A stretch of DNA of 64,000 nt from Streptosporangium lutulentum (lineage in GTDB: Bacteria > Actinomycetota > Actinomycetes > Streptosporangiales > Streptosporangiaceae). Where the stretch lies: contig NZ_JAUSQU010000001.1 of assembly GCF_030811455.1 (NCBI RefSeq), forward strand, positions 2,914,001 to 2,978,000. Direction: 5' to 3'. Positions 17,234-25,592 of the stretch are shown here, piece after piece. Position numbers and translations under genes: made by a program. The stretch's first letter is position 1. Every line of letters begins with the position of its first letter. The notes under the pieces were generated by a model. That model had not been told where the DNA came from. It made no database searches and worked only from the letters and a program-made list of their open reading frames with translations.

Positions 17234-17675
17234 CCCCGATCAGCCGAGGTCCGCGTCGTGCACCAGGATCGCCGCCTGCACCCTATTGGCCCGGCTTGGC
17301 GGGAAGCCGGCTGACGTGCGCCCTCACCGTTGCCTCTGTCAGCTTGAGTTTCCGCCCGATCTCCGCGTTCGGCAGGCCACGGGCCAGTGTCCTGACCACG
17401 TCTTCCTCCCTGGCGGTCGGTGACGCGAGCTGGTTGCGCGCGGGCTCCGTGCGGGAGGGAGTCTTGCCGACGAACGAGGTGATCAGCCGCTTGATGACGA
17501 TGGGGACAGCATGGCCTGGCCCTCCGCGACGGTCGTACGGCGGCGGCCAGTTCCCGGGGGTGTCCTTGAGCAGGAAGCCGACGGCGTGCACACGCGCGAC
17601 CTCGGGATCGACCGAAGCGGTCCGGCTCATCGCGTATCCCCAGTCGACCTTGACGCTGAGCACGTTCGCGGTCAC
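17234..17675 (-). pseudogene. LuxR-family response regulator, C-terminal remnant
   Basis: The minus strand encodes PEVARVHAVGFLLKDTP (end of a receiver domain), KRLITSFVGKTPSRTEP, and a LuxR helix-turn-helix: TAREEDVVRTLARGLPNAEI and LTEATVRAHVSRL. A one-base frameshift near 17285 moves the natural end (RVQAAILVHDADLG) into another frame, and the receiver domain is missing upstream. Disrupted two-component regulator. Confidence 0.75.
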
Positions 17676-17934
17676 CTGATGAAGCGTGACCAGGGCCGGA
17701 GCGCAGGGGGTTACCGTGTCTGCAGGAGGGGCCGTTGAGTATCTGCCGATGACTGTGGACAGGAATGATCAATGCCTTCCGACCGCGGATGAGGAAGCGC
17801 GCTTCTGGAGGGTGCTCGAGGCAGCGTGGACGCTACCGTGCCCGGCATGGGATTCTCCACCTCTTGCCGAACGACCGAATGATCAGAACGACGTTCTGCC
17901 GGCCCTAAGCCCGCCGTGACGGACGACAAATAAC
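17676..17934. other. No recognised gene
   Basis: A plus-strand open frame at 17686-17919 (containing DEEARFWRVLEAAWTLPCPA) has no ribosome site or family motif that I can recognise. It separates the response-regulator remnant from the WYL remnant. Confidence 0.35.
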
Positions 17935-18665
17935 TCAAAACTTCCTATCCGCTTCCGAGTGCCTTCGGCTGGAGGCCGCCGCGTCGCGCGCCGCGCGCGG
18001 GCGAAAGCGCCTGGTCCGTGCGGACACCTCGGTCATCCGGTCGACGCGGAAGCCGCGCCAGTCGTCGCGATCGAGGTCGTAGGCGAGGAGGTCCCAGCGC
18101 CGGTCGTAGGCGACCAGGCGGTAGGGCTCGACCCACCTCGGTCGAACCTCGCTCCCGGACGGGTAGGCGAAGCCGGCCTCCACCTCGTCGCGGCAGGCTC
18201 TGGCCAGCGTCATGAGCACCTTGGGAGGTCGACCAGCCTACGGCCGCCTCCACCGAAGGACTCCACCGAGCCGGAGAGCGCGCGCACCTCGTGCCGCAGC
18301 CGGGCGGGCAGCACCCGGTCGAGCTTGGTCAGCGCCCGCAGGGCGGCGTCACCGGCGCCGGCGACCGCGCCACCCGCGCCGGCGAGCAGCGAGACCGCAG
18401 TGGCGATCGCCTCCTCGTCGTCCAGCAGCAGCGGCGGCAGATCCTGCCCCGAGCCGAGCCGGTAGCCGCCGCCGACCCCCCGGCTGGCATGCACCAGGTA
18501 GCCGAGCGTGCGCAGCCGCTCGACGTCACGCCGTACCGTGCGCGGCGTGACCCCGAGCCGGTCGGCGAGCTCGGGCCCGGTCCAGACCTGGCGCTGCTGC
18601 AGCAGCCCGAGCAGGGTGAGCACCCGCTCCGTCGTCCCCCGCTCCTCATCGTTTGCCACATCCAT
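17935..18665 (-). pseudogene. WYL-domain (DeoR/YafY-type) regulator, frameshifted and truncated
   Basis: The first frame encodes an HTH_11 domain (VLTLLGLLQQRQVWTGPELA, GVTPRTVRRDVERLRTLGYL) and SRGVGGGYRLGSG. It ends near 18215, where one base is out of register. The second frame continues with VLMTLARACRDEVEAGFAYP and the WYL core (VEPYRLVAYDRRWDLLAYDL, then FRVDRMTEV). The C-terminal part after FRPRAARDAAA is replaced by unrelated sequence. It lies directly downstream of a DHA2 pump gene on the same strand. Confidence 0.75.
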
Positions 18666-18813
18666 GTCGCCCACCCTGCCAGAGATAGCGGACCGATCTT
18701 GTCCGCCAGGGATTACAGAGTTCACCGCCGAAGCTCCCAGCAACTGGCCACCTCGCCTACTGGGAAGATCACTGCGACGCCGGCCTCACTTCCCTTGACG
18801 ACGATCGCGCGCA

Positions 18814-20226
18814 TCAGGCACGTACCTTCGGGGTCTTCGGAAGAGCGAGCACCGCCACCGCCCCGGCGGTCACGACGCCGGCGCAGACCCCGAACGCCAG
18901 GGCGTACCCGGAGGTCGGTGCGCCGGTGTGGGCCGCGGCCAGGGTGGTCAGCGCGGCCAGGCCGAGCGAGCCGCCGATCTGACGGGAGGAGTTGAGGATG
19001 CCGGAGACCAGCCCCGCCTCGCCGGGGGCGACCCCGGCCATGGCGGCCATGGCGATCGGCGCGGAGGTGAGGCCCATCCCGCCGGTGACGAGCACGCCGG
19101 GCAGCACGATGCCGGTGAGCAGGCCGCTGTCCGGTGTGATCATGGCCTGCCAGGCGAAACCCGCCGCCGAGATCAGCGCACCTGCGGCCAGCAGCGGACG
19201 CAGGCCGAGCCGGCCGATCAGCCGCGGTGTGGCCTTGGAGGCGACGATGATGGCGAGGGTGTGCGGCAGGAACGCCAGGCCCGCCTGGAGTGCGCTGTAG
19301 TGCAGTACCCGCTGCATGTAGAGGGACAGGAAATACCAGACCGCGAAGCCCGCGGCTCCCAGCAGGAACTGCACGAGGAGTGCGCCGGACACCGAACGGG
19401 CCCGGAAGACCCGCAGCGGCATCAGCGGCGCCCGCGCGAATCTGGCCTGCACCAGGACGAACGCGGCCAGTGCCAGCACGCCCACGCCCATCGGGATCAG
19501 CGTGCGCGCCGCCCCCCAGCCGTACGCGGGGGTCTGCAGCATCCCGAACTCCAGCGCCGACAACCCCAGCGTCACCGTGATCGCACCGGTCAGGTCGAGC
19601 CCGCGGGTGCCGAGGTCGCGGCTCTCGGCAAGCAGTCGCAGCGCGGCGATGATCGCGACCACCCCGATCGGGACGTTGATCAGCAGGATCCAGCGCCACG
19701 ACAGGTAGTCGGTGAGCAGCCCGCCGGCGAGCGACCCCACCGCCCCACCGGCCGCCCCGACCGCGCCCCAGGTGGCGATGGCCCTGGCCCGCGCCGGCCC
19801 GGCGGGGATCGAGGCGATGAGGATCGTCAGCGTGGCCGGGGCGACCACGGCCGCGCCGAGCCCCTGGATCGCCCGCGCGGCGATCAGCAGCTCCGGCGTG
19901 GTGGCGAGCCCGCCGGCCAGGCTGGCGATCGCGAACACGGCCAGGCCCGCGACGAAGGTACGCCTGCGTCCGTAGAGGTCGGCCGCCCGGCCGCCCAGCA
20001 GCAGGAATCCGGCGAAGGTGAGGATGTAGCCGTTGACCACCCATTGCAGCCCTTCGACGCTCAGGCGGAGGTCGGATTCCATGGCGGGCAGCGCGACGTT
20101 CACGATCGACACGTCGAGGACCATCATGAACTGCGCTAGACAGACCAGGCCGACGATCGACCAGGCAGGGGTGGGCGGCTTGGTGGGACCCCGCCCCGAA
20201 GGCGGTGCATCAGCTACGTTTGTCAT
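18814..20226 (-). CDS. DHA2-type MFS drug efflux transporter
   Basis: A 470-residue transporter with 12-14 hydrophobic segments. It starts with SIVGLVCLAQFMMVLDVSIV, motif A reads GRAADLYGRRRTFVAG, and SWRWILLINVPIGV marks segment 5. ATG at 20226. The WYL regulator downstream is broken, and the upstream region beyond an inverted repeat (20245-20262) is IS5 debris, so its native promoter may be lost. Confidence 0.9.
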   Translation of the reverse strand: MTNVADAPPSGRGPTKPPTPAWSIVGLVCLAQFMMVLDVSIVNVALPAMESDLRLSVEGLQWVVNGYILTFAGFLLLGGRAADLYGRRRTFVAGLAVFAIASLAGGLATTPELLIAARAIQGLGAAVVAPATLTILIASIPAGPARARAIATWGAVGAAGGAVGSLAGGLLTDYLSWRWILLINVPIGVVAIIAALRLLAESRDLGTRGLDLTGAITVTLGLSALEFGMLQTPAYGWGAARTLIPMGVGVLALAAFVLVQARFARAPLMPLRVFRARSVSGALLVQFLLGAAGFAVWYFLSLYMQRVLHYSALQAGLAFLPHTLAIIVASKATPRLIGRLGLRPLLAAGALISAAGFAWQAMITPDSGLLTGIVLPGVLVTGGMGLTSAPIAMAAMAGVAPGEAGLVSGILNSSRQIGGSLGLAALTTLAAAHTGAPTSGYALAFGVCAGVVTAGAVAVLALPKTPKVRA

Positions 20227-20244
20227 GATCCAATGATTTTGTTA

Positions 20245-20262
20245 ATGGTCCAGCGGGACCAT
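20245..20262. promoter_or_regulatory. Inverted repeat upstream of the MFS gene
   Basis: ATGGTCC, AGCG, GGACCAT: a perfect 7-bp dyad 18 bases ahead of the MFS start. It could be an operator or a hairpin in the leader; the flanking IS5 debris makes an IS-derived origin possible. Confidence 0.4.
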
Positions 20263-20540
20263 GGCTTCATGATGGTGCGGTAGTCGTTCGTCGTTGCGGA
20301 CGCAGCAGCGGCATCGATCGGTATCGGGTGATTCAGGCCGCTGTGCGTTCGACGACCCAGCGCCGGAGCAGTACTGACAGCGGCGTCGGATCGCTTCGCG
20401 ACCCGCACCATGAGCCGCAGCCGGGTGCGGGCCCAGCGCATGAGCCTGCCGGCGTAACCGCCGTTGGCCCGGACCAAGCGGATGAGTGCGGGGCCGGGGG
20501 CGGTTACGCCGGCGGCTCGACCGCCGGGCAGACGGCATCT
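20263..20540 (-). pseudogene. IS5-family transposase C-terminal remnant
   Basis: Pieces of an IS5 transposase are spread over frames: GGYAGRLMRWARTRLRLMVR and AKRSD in one, RRWVVERT in a second, NDERLPHHHEAMV in a third. These are the C-terminal conserved blocks of the family (normally GGYAGRLV, KRSD, LPRRWVVERTF, DYERLP..SEAM). Several frameshifts make it dead. Confidence 0.7.
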
Positions 20541-20744
20541 ACTACCGCCAGGCCCAGAACGGGTGATGACGGATGACCTTCACGTGGTGTCGCTGCCGGG
20601 TCGCACCCGGTAGCAAACTCGGGCCAACCCGGCGACCGGTTGATGGTCTCGCACCCGGAAGTAGCCCCGTCCCCGAAGTTATCTGGGGTTCTCGGCCTCT
20701 TCGTGCAGGTCAGAACGAGATAATCATTTCAGGCAGGTAAGGCA
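20541..20744. other. No recognised gene; half of a diverged repeat
   Basis: This stretch holds no convincing gene. Positions about 20681-20745 (TTATCTGGGGTTC to CAGGTAAGGC) match a segment at about 21513-21578 in order and spacing, see findings. Confidence 0.4.
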
Positions 20745-21060
20745 CGTTGACCATCCTCGAAGGCGTGTTGCATCGGTGGCGTGCCCAGGTGCCTCGGCCA
20801 CCACGCGGTGGCGGCCGAGGTCACCCGCGATGAACGGCAGCGCAAGCTGATGGGCCTGCTCGTCGCCGCTGAATATTCCTTGGCCTGTCTGCCCTGCTCG
20901 GCGTCGGCGCCGATGGCCCCGTCGAGTCCGGGCGTGTCGATCATTCCCGGGCTGATGGCGTTGACCTGGATGCCCCGACTCTTGAGCTCGAACGCGTCGT
21001 CCTTCTCGCCCGGGCGGCGTAGGTCATCACCGTCATCACCCGGTCAGCGAGCATCCCGGG
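20745..21060 (-). pseudogene. Short-chain dehydrogenase C-terminal remnant
   Basis: The minus strand encodes DAFELKSRGIQVNAISPGMI, then DTPGLDGAIGADAEQG, the piece that follows the active-site helix in SDR enzymes (normally LKERGIRVNVLSPGPIDTPGL). The Rossmann N-terminus and YxxxK active site are gone and the frame decays downstream. It cannot encode an enzyme. Confidence 0.6.
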
Positions 21061-21072
21061 CGGGAGGCGCGG

Positions 21073-21378
21073 TCAGCGGCACAGGTTGATCAGCCGCGTC
21101 GCAATCTTGAGGCCCGCTTGTTTGGTGGGGCCGTTCAACATGCCCCCCGTCACATTGATGATCCTATTGCGCAGGACCGACCATGAACCGGTGGTCGGCT
21201 CGTTGAGTTTCTTCAGCCAGGCCCTCGCGTCGGCGGATGCCTTGCTGCAGGAGTCGGCGACCACCTGGGCCGTCGTCGCCTGCGACGTCTCGGATGCGTG
21301 GGCGGCCATGACCGGCAGGGCGATGGCCGCTGCGACCAGCAGGGGGGCAGTCATGATGCTGATACGGCGAAAATTCAA
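21073..21378 (-). CDS. Small secreted protein of unknown function
   Basis: A 101-residue protein. TTG at 21378 is chosen because AAAGGGAAG precedes it by a few bases; an ATG nine codons further in is the alternative. The N-terminus (NFRRISIMTAPLLVAAAIAL, ending AAHASETS) is a signal peptide with a likely AHA cleavage site. The mature part, about 75 residues, has two cysteines (DSCSK and the final LCR) that could form a disulfide. I do not recognise the family. Confidence 0.6.
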   Translation of the reverse strand: MNFRRISIMTAPLLVAAAIALPVMAAHASETSQATTAQVVADSCSKASADARAWLKKLNEPTTGSWSVLRNRIINVTGGMLNGPTKQAGLKIATRLINLCR

Positions 21379-21580
21379 GATCTTCCCTTTACGAATACCA
21401 TGATCACCTAGCAAGATCATCTGACAGAGTAGCCGGGGGTGCCGTCGTTTACCTGGGGGCAGACCAAATGTGGGAGAAAAAGGCAGCGGTTCGCGCCCAG
21501 GACGGCGAAGCACGACTTATCTGGGGTTCCTGACTCCTCCCGGGCCAGCGAAAAATGATCTCGTCGGGCAAGTAAGGCTG

Positions 21581-21642
21581 TTCAGGTGTTTCGACCGAAA
21601 CACCTGAACGCGGGCAGGAAACTTTTCGGTCGAAACGTTTCC
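21581..21642. promoter_or_regulatory. Twin palindromes with a shared TTTCG/CGAAA core
   Basis: The first, 21581-21608, is a perfect dyad (TTCAGGTGTTTCG, AC, CGAAACACCTGAA). The second, 21617-21642, is GGAAACTTTTCG, GT, CGAAACGTTTCC with one mismatch pair. Centres are about 35 bases apart. They may be two operator sites for a dimeric repressor or IS-end debris; no intact gene directly abuts them. Confidence 0.5.
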
Positions 21643-21889
21643 TGGACACCCGCTCGGGGACGGGGTGCGGCCGTGACGATCGCTGGCCGGTACAGGCTGG
21701 GGCGATCGCCGCCGCAGGCATCCTTCGTCGGCCCCCGGCGTCGAGCCCGATGGGCGTCTGAGGCAGCGTGACCGCTGAAACGCTGAAACACGACACGTAC
21801 GGCCGGGCCTGAGCGAGATCCTTGAGAAAGGATTTCGGCAGGTGGCGGACATGCCTGACGCCTTCTCGGCACCCCAGATAACCAGGGCG

Positions 21890-22279
21890 TCACACGACGG
21901 CGACGGCGTCGATCTCGACGAGGTACCCGGGGCCCAGGCCGGACACGACGTGGACCGTGATGGCCGGAGGCGGGTCGGCCCGGTTCCACACCTGCTGGAA
22001 GGCGGCCACCCCCTCGTCGAACGTGTGGCCGTCCGCCACGGCGATGCGCCAGTGCACGATGTTCGCCAGGCTCGCCCCTTCGCTCTCCAAGATGGTGGCG
22101 AGGTTGCGGAAGGTCTGCAGGGCCTGCTCTCCGACCGTGGGACCGACGACCTTGCCGTCGGCGTCAACGCCGTTCTGCCCGCCGATGTAGATCGTCTTCG
22201 TCGGCTGTTCGACCACGACGGCCTGGCTGAAAGCCGGGCTGCGGTGGAGCCCTTCGGGGTTGATGTGCCGTACGCCCAT
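21890..22279 (-). CDS. RidA/YjgF-family protein
   Basis: A 129-residue protein with ATG at 22279 and GGAGAC upstream. It shows the Rid pattern: AFSQAVVVEQPTKTIYIGGQ, then GEQALQTFRNLATILESEGA, NIVHWRIAV, and ending GPGYLVEIDAVAVV. The arginine that binds carboxylates in true RidA deaminases is not obvious at the usual place, so it may belong to another Rid subfamily. It is divergent from a CGNR-zinc-finger gene, and two direct repeats lie between them. Confidence 0.88.
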   Translation of the reverse strand: MGVRHINPEGLHRSPAFSQAVVVEQPTKTIYIGGQNGVDADGKVVGPTVGEQALQTFRNLATILESEGASLANIVHWRIAVADGHTFDEGVAAFQQVWNRADPPPAITVHVVSGLGPGYLVEIDAVAVV

Positions 22280-22302
22280 GCGCTGTCTCCTTCGATGATG
22301 AA

Positions 22303-22348
22303 ACCAGTTAAAGGGGTTTCGGTGTGCGGCACCAGTTATAGTGGTTTC
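22303..22348. promoter_or_regulatory. Two direct repeats between RidA and CGNR genes
   Basis: ACCAGTTAAAGGGGTTTC (22303-22320) and ACCAGTTATAGTGGTTTC (22331-22348) repeat with a 28-base period; the second ends at the CGNR start codon. Likely operators for the divergent pair, possibly bound by the CGNR protein itself. Confidence 0.55.
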
Positions 22349-22951
22349 ATGCGAACGCACGCAACCGGACGAGTGCTGCACGATCCCAAGGGCGGGTCGT
22401 TCCGGTTCGACGCCGGCGCCCTCTGCCTGGACTTCGCCCACACCGGCGGCGAGGGCCAATACGCGATATTCGAAACCCTCCACAAGCCTGCCGATCTCGG
22501 CGAATGGCTGGCCCAGCCGCCGCTGGCCGCGGTCATGACGGTCCCCGTGACAGCCCGCGAGCTGACCGCGGCCAAGGCCCTCCGACAGGCGATCTGGGAC
22601 GCGGCGCACGCCCGGGCGGCGCATCGCGCCCTTCCTGCCGCGGCGGTCGCCGTCATCAACCGGATCGCGGCCGCGGCGCCGCTGGTCCCCGAGCTCGCCG
22701 CCGACGCCACGACCGCGGGGTGGGCGCCGCCGGTGCGGGCGGCGCAAGTGCTGTCGACGCTGGCGCGGGAGATGATCGACCTGCTGTCCGGGCCGCTCTC
22801 CGAGCGCATCCGCGAGTGCGCGAGCGACAACTGCCCGCTGGTGTTCGTCGACACCTCCCGCCCCGGCGCCCGGCGCTGGTGCGCGATGGAGCGGTGCGGC
22901 AACCGCCACAAGCTCCGGGCCCTCCGCGCCCGACAGGCCACGGTCCCGTGA
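22349..22951 (+). CDS. ABATE/CGNR zinc-finger domain regulator
   Basis: A 200-residue protein. The ABATE-type N-terminal domain (FRFDAGALCLDFAHTGG) is followed by a helical middle and a C-terminal CGNR zinc finger: ECASDNCPLVFVDTSRPG, then RRWCAMERCGNRHK. Such proteins are thought to be transcription regulators often paired with a divergent enzyme gene. It probably controls the RidA-like gene. The ATG at 22349 directly follows one of two direct repeats, so the transcript may be almost leaderless. Confidence 0.88.
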   Translation: MRTHATGRVLHDPKGGSFRFDAGALCLDFAHTGGEGQYAIFETLHKPADLGEWLAQPPLAAVMTVPVTARELTAAKALRQAIWDAAHARAAHRALPAAAVAVINRIAAAAPLVPELAADATTAGWAPPVRAAQVLSTLAREMIDLLSGPLSERIRECASDNCPLVFVDTSRPGARRWCAMERCGNRHKLRALRARQATVP

Positions 22952-22996
22952 CGCGGCCTCAAGCACGGCCCATCCTGGGTTATTCCAGCCCTGACC

Positions 22997-23161
22997 ATGC
23001 CCGCGACGGTGATCGCCGAGCGGATCGGCTGGGAGTCCCCGATCACCGTCTTCAAAGATCGGATCTGCGTTCTGCGGCCGCAGCTCAAGCCGGTCAATCC
23101 GGCGTCACGGAGCACCTATCAAGCCGATGAGCTGGCCCACACGCCGAAGTCATCAGTTTGA
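22997..23161 (+). pseudogene. IS21 IstA fragment
   Basis: The frame encodes TVIAERIGWESPITVFKDRI, then LRPQLKPVNPASRSTYQADE, the N-terminal helix-turn-helix and following part of IS21-type IstA transposases. It stops after 54 codons. Only this stretch of the element remains. Confidence 0.7.
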
Positions 23162-23303
23162 AGGGGGACAGCTACCGCCTCAAAAACCGTGACCTCGGCC
23201 GCATGCCGGCGGCCAATCCCAGCAACAGGAGCCCCAAGCCGACCAAACAGTCTCGATCCCCGGGAAACGATCAACCCAGATCCGGGAAGCGATCTTCAGA
23301 GCC

Positions 23304-23519
23304 TTGCTCGTGTACCAGGTCAGGCATACTCGTGAACACCCCGACCACGACGTCCCCGAGGCAATCTTGCGCGACGGATGGAACCGGGTCCTGGCCCCCA
23401 CCGACCCCCTGGCCGAGCAGGGCGTGCACATCGCCAAGGAATGGGACGGCGGCGAGTACTTCCCGTTCTCCACCTCTACCGAGGTCACGCCTCAGGCCGG
23501 CACCGAGGCGGGGGCCTAG
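23304..23519 (+). CDS. Hypothetical protein, possibly partial
   Basis: A frame of about 70 residues containing YQVRHTREHPDHDVPEAILR, then GWNRVLAPTDPLAEQG and KEWDGGEYFPFSTS. Codon use is high-GC and gene-like, but the only start nearby is TTG and the frame extends further upstream (IREAIFRALL). It lies between an IS21 piece and an IS5 end, so it may be the end of a disrupted gene. Family not recognised. Confidence 0.4.
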   Translation: MLVYQVRHTREHPDHDVPEAILRDGWNRVLAPTDPLAEQGVHIAKEWDGGEYFPFSTSTEVTPQAGTEAGA

Positions 23520-24269
23520 AGAGGGTCTGACAATTCGGCGTGGCGGAGCCAGAGCATCAGGCAACCGACGGTGGCGCCCGCGAGGTAGCGGCTGGCGAGT
23601 TTGTCGAAGCGGGTGGCGATGGCCCGTCACTGCTTGAGCTTGCCGAAGCAACGTTCCACCAGGTTGCGCTGCTTGTAGCTCTGACGGTCGAAAGCGGGTG
23701 GACGGCCTCCCTGGCCGCCTTTGCGCTTGCGGTTGGCGAGCTGGTCTTTTCGCTCGGGGATGACCGCCTTGATGCCGCGCCGGCGCAGATAGGCGCGGAT
23801 CTTCTTGGAGGAGTAGCCCTTGTCACCGAGGAGACCATCGGGACGGGTACGAGGGCGCCCCGCGCCACGGCGGGGCAGCCGTAGCGCGGCCATCACCGCC
23901 TCGAACGCGGTGCAGTCGGCCACGTTCCCGCCGGTCAGGTGCAGGGTCATCGGCAGCCCTCGGCCCTCGGTGATCAGGTGGAGCTTGGTGGTGAATCCTC
24001 CCCGGGAACGGCCGAGGGCCTGCCGCCTTTGCGACTCCTTCGTATTGATCGTCCCGCCGTCATGCCCCTTTTTCGGGCGCCGGCCGCATGCTGATGAGCC
24101 CGGGAGATGGTGGAGTCGATGCTGACGGTCCACTCCACGGACGGCCCCGCCCGTCCGTAACCGGTAGCAACGGCTCGATCCTCCGCCAGGCCTTATCGGT
24201 CAGCTCACCGCGTCTCACCATGAACGATCATCTAACCGCACCAGCCATGATCATTTATCAGACAGACTC
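23520..24269 (-). mobile_element. IS5-family element, deleted
   Basis: A 750-bp element. The ends share GTCTGA(C/T)AA near both termini and are flanked by TAG on each side (23517-23519 and 24270-24272). An internal deletion and a nonsense codon make the transposase inactive. Confidence 0.7.
23530..24222 (-). pseudogene. IS5-family transposase with internal deletion and nonsense codon
   Basis: The N-terminal piece starts at ATG 24222 (VRRGELTDKAWRRIEPLLPV) and breaks near 24150. The middle reads GGFTTKLHLITEGRGLPMTL, LLGDKGYSSKKIRAYLRRRG and IPERKDQL. The end reads FDRQSYKQRNLVERCFGKLK, then Q and TGA where a tryptophan is expected, followed in frame by RAIATRFDKLASRYLAGATV. Thus one deletion of the region holding the first aspartate and one W-to-stop change have inactivated it. 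Confidence 0.8.
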
Positions 24270-24271
24270 TA

Positions 24272-24890
24272 GGACCTACCCCCTCGAAGACCCTCCAGGA
24301 ATCGCTGCACTACCTCCCGAGCGGATCCCTCCGCGGCCCCCGCGCGATGGCCAATCTCGCCGTGAGACACCAGGAACCTAGTGTGACCTTTCACGCCCTC
24401 CAGGGCAGAAGGAAGAACCCGGAACATGGCCTTGAACCTTGACACCCGCACAGCCCCTCGCAACCACGCCGAGCTCAAGAAGCTGGTGCAGGCAGTGCGT
24501 GGAGCGAGCAAAGCCGATGAGACGTTCTGGCTGGAATTGCGGGGCGCGGCCTCGGCGGCGGCCCGCTGGGTCCGCTCGTGGGCCAGCGCCTCCCGCGTGG
24601 TCTCGGCGGCAGAACGGGCGGCGGCCAGCTCGACGGCGTGGGTCTGGCGGAGCTTTGCCAGCTCGACGTGCACGGCGTTGGCCTGCTTCCGGAGGGCGGT
24701 GAGTTCGGCGCGGACCTGCTCGTGCGTTCCTGCTCTGCGGCGAGGTGGTCGGCCGCCTCCTCGCGCACCTGGGTCAGCTCGGCGCGGTGGGTCTTCTCCA
24801 ACTCCTGGTTGCTCTTGGCCAGGGCCTCGGCGCGCTCGAACTCCTTAACACAGCGATTTTCCGGGGAACAACATGTTGTTCGCGGTTCAT
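24272..24890 (-). pseudogene. Coiled-coil protein, frameshifted
   Basis: Two overlapping frames give one long coiled coil: ERAEALAKSNQELEKTHRAE and LTQVREEAADHLAAEQERT, then (after a shift near 24680) VELAKLRQTHAVELAAARSA and ETTREALAHERTQRAAAEA. Heptad-like spacing resembles KfrA-type or other filament-forming DNA-binding proteins, but no N-terminal DNA-binding domain is visible. The distal end meets the IS5 element. Confidence 0.45.
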
Positions 24891-25028
24891 GCGCCCCCCA
24901 AGAAATGCTCGTAATAACGGATCTTGTTGTCCAGTGCGTGGCCATTGGCCTGCAAGTGTGCGATGCGTTCGTCTAGCCGGAGGCGGTGGCCGCGGAGCAG
25001 GGCGTCGCGGTTGGCCGTCCGGACCCGG

Positions 25029-25541
25029 TCATCCCACCAAGGGGCGCTGCATGAGCAGCGTGTCGATCCAGCGGCCGTGCTTGTAGCCGACGCCGGTCAG
25101 TCGGCCCGCCTCGGTGAAGCCGAAGCGGCGGTGTAAGGCGGCCGAGGCGTCGTTGCCCGTGTCCGCGATGACGGCGATCATGTGGCGCATGCCGGCCTGG
25201 GCGGACTCGGCCATCAGGGTTTCGAGCAAGGCTTTGCCGAGCCCGCGCCCGAGGTGGCCGGGGGCGATGTAGATCGTGTTCTCGACGGTGTGCCGGTAAG
25301 CCGGCTTGGGACGCCAGGGACCGGCATACGCGTAACCGGCCACTTCGCCGGCCAGGTCGGCGACGAGGAACGGCAGGCCGCGTTCGGCGAGCTCTTCCAG
25401 CCAGCGTCGCCAGTCGTCGAAGGCGCGCGGCGTCTCGTCGAAGGTCGCGACGCTGTTGGCGACGTAGTGGGCGTTGATCCTGGCCACGGCCTGCAAATCC
25501 TCGGCTGCCGCAGCGCGGATGGTGGGGTGGGGGCTGGTCAC
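25029..25541 (-). CDS. GNAT-family N-acetyltransferase
   Basis: A 170-residue protein. GTG at 25541 is favoured because TGAGGA lies 5 bases upstream. The fold elements of the phosphinothricin-acetyltransferase-like branch are visible: IRAAAAEDLQAVARINAHYV, then VENTIYIAPGHLGRGLGKAL with the acetyl-CoA loop GRGLGK, then ALHRRFGFTEAGRLTGVGYK. The substrate cannot be told from sequence. Divergent from an XRE-cupin regulator, with a palindrome between the starts. Confidence 0.88.
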   Translation of the reverse strand: MTSPHPTIRAAAAEDLQAVARINAHYVANSVATFDETPRAFDDWRRWLEELAERGLPFLVADLAGEVAGYAYAGPWRPKPAYRHTVENTIYIAPGHLGRGLGKALLETLMAESAQAGMRHMIAVIADTGNDASAALHRRFGFTEAGRLTGVGYKHGRWIDTLLMQRPLVG

Positions 25542-25559
25542 GACAATCCTCAGTTTTTC

Positions 25560-25590
25560 CTCTATAGTGAAACTAACTGCTATTATAGAG
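25560..25590. promoter_or_regulatory. Palindrome between GNAT and XRE-cupin genes
   Basis: CTCTATA (25560-25566) and TATAGAG (25584-25590) form a 31-bp interrupted dyad directly upstream of the regulator's ATG, suited to autoregulation and control of the divergent acetyltransferase. Confidence 0.55.
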
Positions 25591-25592
25591 CA

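Noticed and set aside
18722..20044. A 440-codon minus-strand frame in another register of the MFS gene
   Set aside because: Gly/Arg/Ala-rich out-of-frame reading of the transporter.
21500..21580. YLPDEIIFRWPGRS reading as an F-box-like motif
   Set aside because: The resemblance covers only a few residues in a non-coding context and part of it belongs to a DNA repeat.
24272..24890. KfrA-type plasmid partition gene
   Set aside because: Only a coiled coil is visible, with a frameshift and no DNA-binding domain; the name is not supported.
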